A DNA stretch of 7,617 bases, taken from an uncultured Tolumonas sp. GTDB taxonomy: Bacteria; Pseudomonadota; Gammaproteobacteria; Enterobacterales; Aeromonadaceae. Position numbers and translations under genes: made by a program. Below are positions 5,122-7,617 of the stretch, piece by piece (position 1 is the stretch's first letter; each line of letters starts with the position of its first letter). The notes under the pieces are model-generated. The model made no database searches, was not told the origin of the DNA, and saw nothing but the letters and a program-made list of their open reading frames with translations. Where the stretch lies: assembly GCA_903931645.1 (NCBI GenBank), contig CAIZDF010000593.1, forward strand, positions 1-7,617, given 5' to 3'.

Positions 5122-6561
5122 ATGAACATAAAGCTACATTTGGCCCTATTGGGTGCGTTGTTGCTGACCGGTTGCCAGGCGTTACAAACCGACTCAGATA
5201 AAAATAAGTTGGGTTCTACCGTTAATGTAATGTCGAATTATCGGTCGCATGCAACCTCAGCTCTAGATCGATCGGAAAGCTCACATCCGTACATGTGGGA
5301 CCGCATTGCTGACGAGATGCAGTTGACCATTCCAAATGATCCTGACGTCATTGCTTATCGTGATTGGTATATCCAACATCCAAAGTACCTGCGAACTGTC
5401 ACCGAACGTGCCGCCCCCTTCCTCCACCTAATCACTGAGGAAATTGATAAACGTCAGATGCCAATGGAGCTGGTGTTATTGCCCATTGTTGAAAGTGCAT
5501 ATAACCCTAATGCCCGCTCCCATGGCAACGCTGTTGGCTTATGGCAATTCTTAAGTGCATCAGGCAGACGCTATGGTCTGAAACAGGATTACTGGTATGA
5601 CGGCCGCCGTGACGTTGTAGCCTCAACTCAGGCTGCGCTGGATTATCTGGCTCAGTTAAATGCTTATTTTGAAGGTGATTGGATGAACGCCGTTGCCGCA
5701 TACAATGCTGGTGAAGGTAGAATTCAAGACGCAATTGATGCCAATCGAGCTCGTGGTAAAGCGACAGATTTTTTCTCGCTGCAATTACCTCGTCAGACGA
5801 TGGAATATGTACCACGTATGTTGGCATTAGCTGATGTCATCAAAAATGCGAAAAAATATGGCATTGACCTGCCTAAAATACCTAATCGGGCATCGGTTCG
5901 TTTGATCGATACTCACGGCCAGGTGGATTTACGCACTGCAGCTGAACAGGCAAATATGTCCTTTCCTGCATTGAAGCGTCTGAATCCTGGTTTAAGCCGC
6001 AATACTACGTCACCAAAAGGACCTGATCATTTATTGGTACCAATTGGTGTAGCAGATGAGCTTGAACTGGCATTGGCTGATATGGCTCCGCAAAAACGTC
6101 TGCGGGACGATAGTGAGCGAGTGGCGATTGCCAGCAACGATGTTACTGATGCTAATGATGATGCAGCTGAGAGCAGTAGCGATAGCAAGCAGTCAGCTAC
6201 CATTGGTATTCACCACAAAGTAAAACGCGGTGATACCTTAGGTACAGTAGCTCGTAGTTATGGTGTATCAGAAAAGCAGTTAGCACAGTGGAACCGCTTG
6301 GGTAAGAATAAAATTAAGCCAGGTCAGGTTTTATTGGTCAACGCGCCTGTAAGTAAAGTATCAGGCAAAACCGCTAAATTGTCTGTTGCTAAAGCCGCCA
6401 AGTTAAAACGTTATGAAGTACGTCGAGGTGATTCGCTTTCCTCCATTGCGGAGAAATTTCAGATCACCGTGAATGAACTGATGCGCTGGAATAGTTTAGG
6501 GCACAACCACCTCAAACCAGGTCAGACGTTAACCGTTCGACTTGATAACAGTGGCGCATAA
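5122..6561 (+). CDS. mltD: Membrane-bound lytic murein transglycosylase D, LysM-containing lipoprotein
   Basis: The 479-residue product (E. coli MltD about 452) cuts the MurNAc-GlcNAc bond of peptidoglycan to leave 1,6-anhydro-MurNAc ends. Residues 1-18 are a lipoprotein signal with lipobox LLTGC; lipidated Cys18 is followed by Gln, not Asp, which predicts outer-membrane sorting facing the periplasm. The SLT domain (about 110-250) has catalytic Glu124 in LPIVESAYNP, then GLWQF (139-143) and AAYNAGEGR (192-200). A degenerate LysM-like segment (about 268-308) follows, as in E. coli. An acidic Ser/Asp/Asn linker (about 328-358) leads to two clear LysM repeats (364-407 and 430-473). They are separated by a Lys-rich linker and bind glycan. 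The ATG at 5122 is preceded by GAGG at eight bases. A strong terminator follows. Confidence 0.97.
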   Translation: MNIKLHLALLGALLLTGCQALQTDSDKNKLGSTVNVMSNYRSHATSALDRSESSHPYMWDRIADEMQLTIPNDPDVIAYRDWYIQHPKYLRTVTERAAPFLHLITEEIDKRQMPMELVLLPIVESAYNPNARSHGNAVGLWQFLSASGRRYGLKQDYWYDGRRDVVASTQAALDYLAQLNAYFEGDWMNAVAAYNAGEGRIQDAIDANRARGKATDFFSLQLPRQTMEYVPRMLALADVIKNAKKYGIDLPKIPNRASVRLIDTHGQVDLRTAAEQANMSFPALKRLNPGLSRNTTSPKGPDHLLVPIGVADELELALADMAPQKRLRDDSERVAIASNDVTDANDDAAESSSDSKQSATIGIHHKVKRGDTLGTVARSYGVSEKQLAQWNRLGKNKIKPGQVLLVNAPVSKVSGKTAKLSVAKAAKLKRYEVRRGDSLSSIAEKFQITVNELMRWNSLGHNHLKPGQTLTVRLDNSGA

Positions 6562-6575
6562 TCTAACCATCGAAT

Positions 6576-6612
6576 AAACAAAACCGGGAGCAAAACTCCC
6601 GGTTTTGTTTTA
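6576..6612 (+). terminator. Strong Rho-independent terminator after mltD
   Basis: A perfect 15-bp stem (6576-6590 with 6596-6610), GC-rich near the loop (CCGGGAG / CTCCCGG), closes a CAAAA loop. The right arm continues into TTTTGTTTT. It begins 14 bases after the mltD stop and should separate mltD from the downstream dehydrogenase gene. Confidence 0.93.
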
Positions 6613-6665
6613 TGTGCGATCCACATTAAGATGTTCAAACACTTTCATCATAAACAGGAAATATG

Positions 6666-7493
6666 ATGGCTGATTTCATTCTCATCACTGGTTGCTCTAC
6701 AGGCATCGGTTTGCATTTAGCCCAGCGTCTGCAACAAGAGGGTTATCAGGTCTTAGCAACAGCAAGAAAAGAGAATGATGTAACTCACTTACAACAATCG
6801 GGTCTACGCGCACATAAACTCGATCTGAATGATGAACAAAGTATTGAAGCCGCGGTTGAATGGGCATTAACAGAAGCAAACGGTCAACTATATGCACTGA
6901 TTAATAATGGCGCTTACGGTCAAACGGGTGCACTTGAAGATCTGCCAACCCAAGCCCTACGCGAACAGTTCAATACCAACTTATTTGGTTGGCATCATTT
7001 GATCCGGCTAATTCTGCCTGGCATGCTGCAACATAAACGCGGGCGTATAATCCAAATCAGCTCACTACTCGGTTTGGTAGCTATGAAATATCGTGGAGCT
7101 TATAACGCTAGCAAATTTGCATTAGAAGGTTATACCGATACACTGCGACTTGAATTACGAGATACAGCAATACAGATCAGTCTCGTTGAGCCAGGACCGA
7201 TCCGTAGTCAATTTCGCCATAATGCACTGCTTAAATTTCAGCAGTATATTAATGAGACAACAAGCCGCCACCATGCTGTTTATCAGCAAACATTGCAGCG
7301 CTTAAAAAATCCAAAACCTAAAAATCCTTTTACGCTGGAGCCAGAATCCTGTTTAGTTCCAGTATTACATGCCCTACGCAGCAAACGCGCCAGAACACGA
7401 TATGGTGTCACCTTCCCCACTCATTTATTTGCATTGTTACGGCGGATATTACCAACACGCTGGTTAGACAGTATTCTTTGCCGGTCGGCATAA
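6666..7493 (+). CDS. Short-chain dehydrogenase/reductase, YbbO-like
   Basis: The protein has 275 residues from the ATG at 6666; an in-frame ATG three bases earlier would add one Met. I prefer the second because AGGAA (6656-6660) is then five bases away instead of two. It is a classical Rossmann SDR. Counted from the first ATG, the cofactor motif TGCSTGIG lies at 9-16. Arg35 after the second strand favours NADP(H). The segment NNGA (81-84) replaces the usual NNAG. Catalytic residues are Asn106, Ser134, Tyr147 and Lys151 (YNASK). EPGPIRSQF (176-184) and the amphipathic tail rich in Leu and Arg resemble E. coli YbbO, an SDR linked to aldehyde and retinoid reduction. The substrate is not deducible here. 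It lies between two terminators, so it is probably a single-gene unit, but I see no convincing promoter in the 50 bases before it. Confidence 0.9.
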   Translation: MADFILITGCSTGIGLHLAQRLQQEGYQVLATARKENDVTHLQQSGLRAHKLDLNDEQSIEAAVEWALTEANGQLYALINNGAYGQTGALEDLPTQALREQFNTNLFGWHHLIRLILPGMLQHKRGRIIQISSLLGLVAMKYRGAYNASKFALEGYTDTLRLELRDTAIQISLVEPGPIRSQFRHNALLKFQQYINETTSRHHAVYQQTLQRLKNPKPKNPFTLEPESCLVPVLHALRSKRARTRYGVTFPTHLFALLRRILPTRWLDSILCRSA

Positions 7494-7526
7494 AAAAATG
7501 CCGCAAATAATATTGCGGCATTTTTT
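7493..7526. terminator. Bidirectional Rho-independent terminator
   Basis: A 14-bp stem (AAAAAATGCCGCAA, 7493-7506, with TTGCGGCATTTTTT, 7513-7526) closes a 6-base ATAATA loop. The A-run on one side and T-run on the other make it functional on either strand. The last A of the dehydrogenase TAA is the first base of the stem. It sits between that gene and a convergent minus-strand gene. Confidence 0.93.
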
Positions 7527-7531
7527 AGAAA

Positions 7532-7617
7532 TTAATAGTGTTGACCGTTATCGTAATAGTTTGTTCGTTGCATTGGCTGAACTACAACAGCGACATCCAT
7601 CTCCAATTTCGATTTTA
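7532..7617 (-). CDS. C-terminal end of an unrecognised protein, gene continues beyond the window
   Basis: On the minus strand a frame open from the window edge reads 27 codons and then TAA. The visible part begins KSKLEMDVAVVVQPMQ and ends YYDNGQHY, so it pairs a hydrophobic strand-like segment with a Tyr- and polar-rich tail. The stop lies just before the symmetric terminator, whose T-run on this strand is correctly placed to end the transcript. This supports a real convergent gene. I do not recognise the family, and the length is too small for a functional call. Confidence 0.6.
   Translation of the reverse strand, partial: KSKLEMDVAVVVQPMQRTNYYDNGQHY

Noticed and set aside
5114..5125. Mini-ORF ATG-ACT-GGA-TGA overlapping the mltD start
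   Set aside because: Its ATG lies directly on the Shine-Dalgarno GAGGA, which is correctly spaced only for the mltD ATG at 5122. It is most likely chance.
5507..5827. 106-codon minus-strand open frame inside mltD
   Set aside because: It is antisense to the conserved SLT catalytic domain, has no family-like composition and is a shadow of the real gene.
1..7617. Mobile element, CRISPR array, tRNA, defence or toxin-antitoxin system
   Set aside because: No transposase, integrase, spaced direct repeats, tRNA cloverleaf or small paired ORFs were seen. The gaps are short and all recognised genes are core functions.

Overview
This window is an ordinary chromosomal housekeeping segment of a gammaproteobacterium. 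Nearly every gene product closely resembles its Escherichia coli counterpart. PurN, GmhA and RNase HI even keep E. coli catalytic residue numbering. Two linkages match the E. coli chromosome as I remember it: purM-purN, and the alternating block dnaQ / rnhA / yafS / gloB / mltD. Moderate GC and the placement of gmhA-yafJ directly behind dnaQ suggest a non-enteric lineage such as the Aeromonadales (for example Tolumonas-like). That assignment is inference from recalled similarity, not a database result.

Layout: the last codons of purM overlap purN (+), which ends at a hairpin terminator at about 713-749. That terminator is nested in the 3' end of the convergent yafJ. A minus-strand cluster follows, read dnaQ -> gmhA -> yafJ (2915 down to 726), with gaps of 42 and 18 bases. 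It encodes the DNA polymerase III proofreading subunit, the first enzyme of LPS-core heptose synthesis, and a class II glutamine amidotransferase of unknown substrate. rnhA (+) diverges from dnaQ across 49 bases and converges on yafS (-) with only 7 bases between them. yafS and gloB diverge across an 87-base region where back-to-back promoters appear to share a TATA core. gloB (glyoxalase II) is followed by mltD, a lipoprotein lytic transglycosylase with LysM repeats, which ends at a strong 15-bp-stem terminator. A YbbO-type short-chain dehydrogenase follows, then a bidirectional terminator and the C-terminal end of an unrecognised minus-strand gene that runs off the window.

The genes serve separate core functions: purine synthesis, DNA replication fidelity, RNA:DNA hybrid removal, LPS heptose supply, methylglyoxal detoxification and peptidoglycan turnover. 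I see no mobile element, CRISPR array, RNA gene, phage or defence gene, or other sign of horizontal transfer. No gap without a gene exceeds about 105 bases. I found no novel multi-gene system. The points worth a second look are local: terminators merged with coding ends, an overlapping divergent promoter, a YafS that lacks the canonical SAM-binding motif, and a variant clamp-binding motif in DnaQ.
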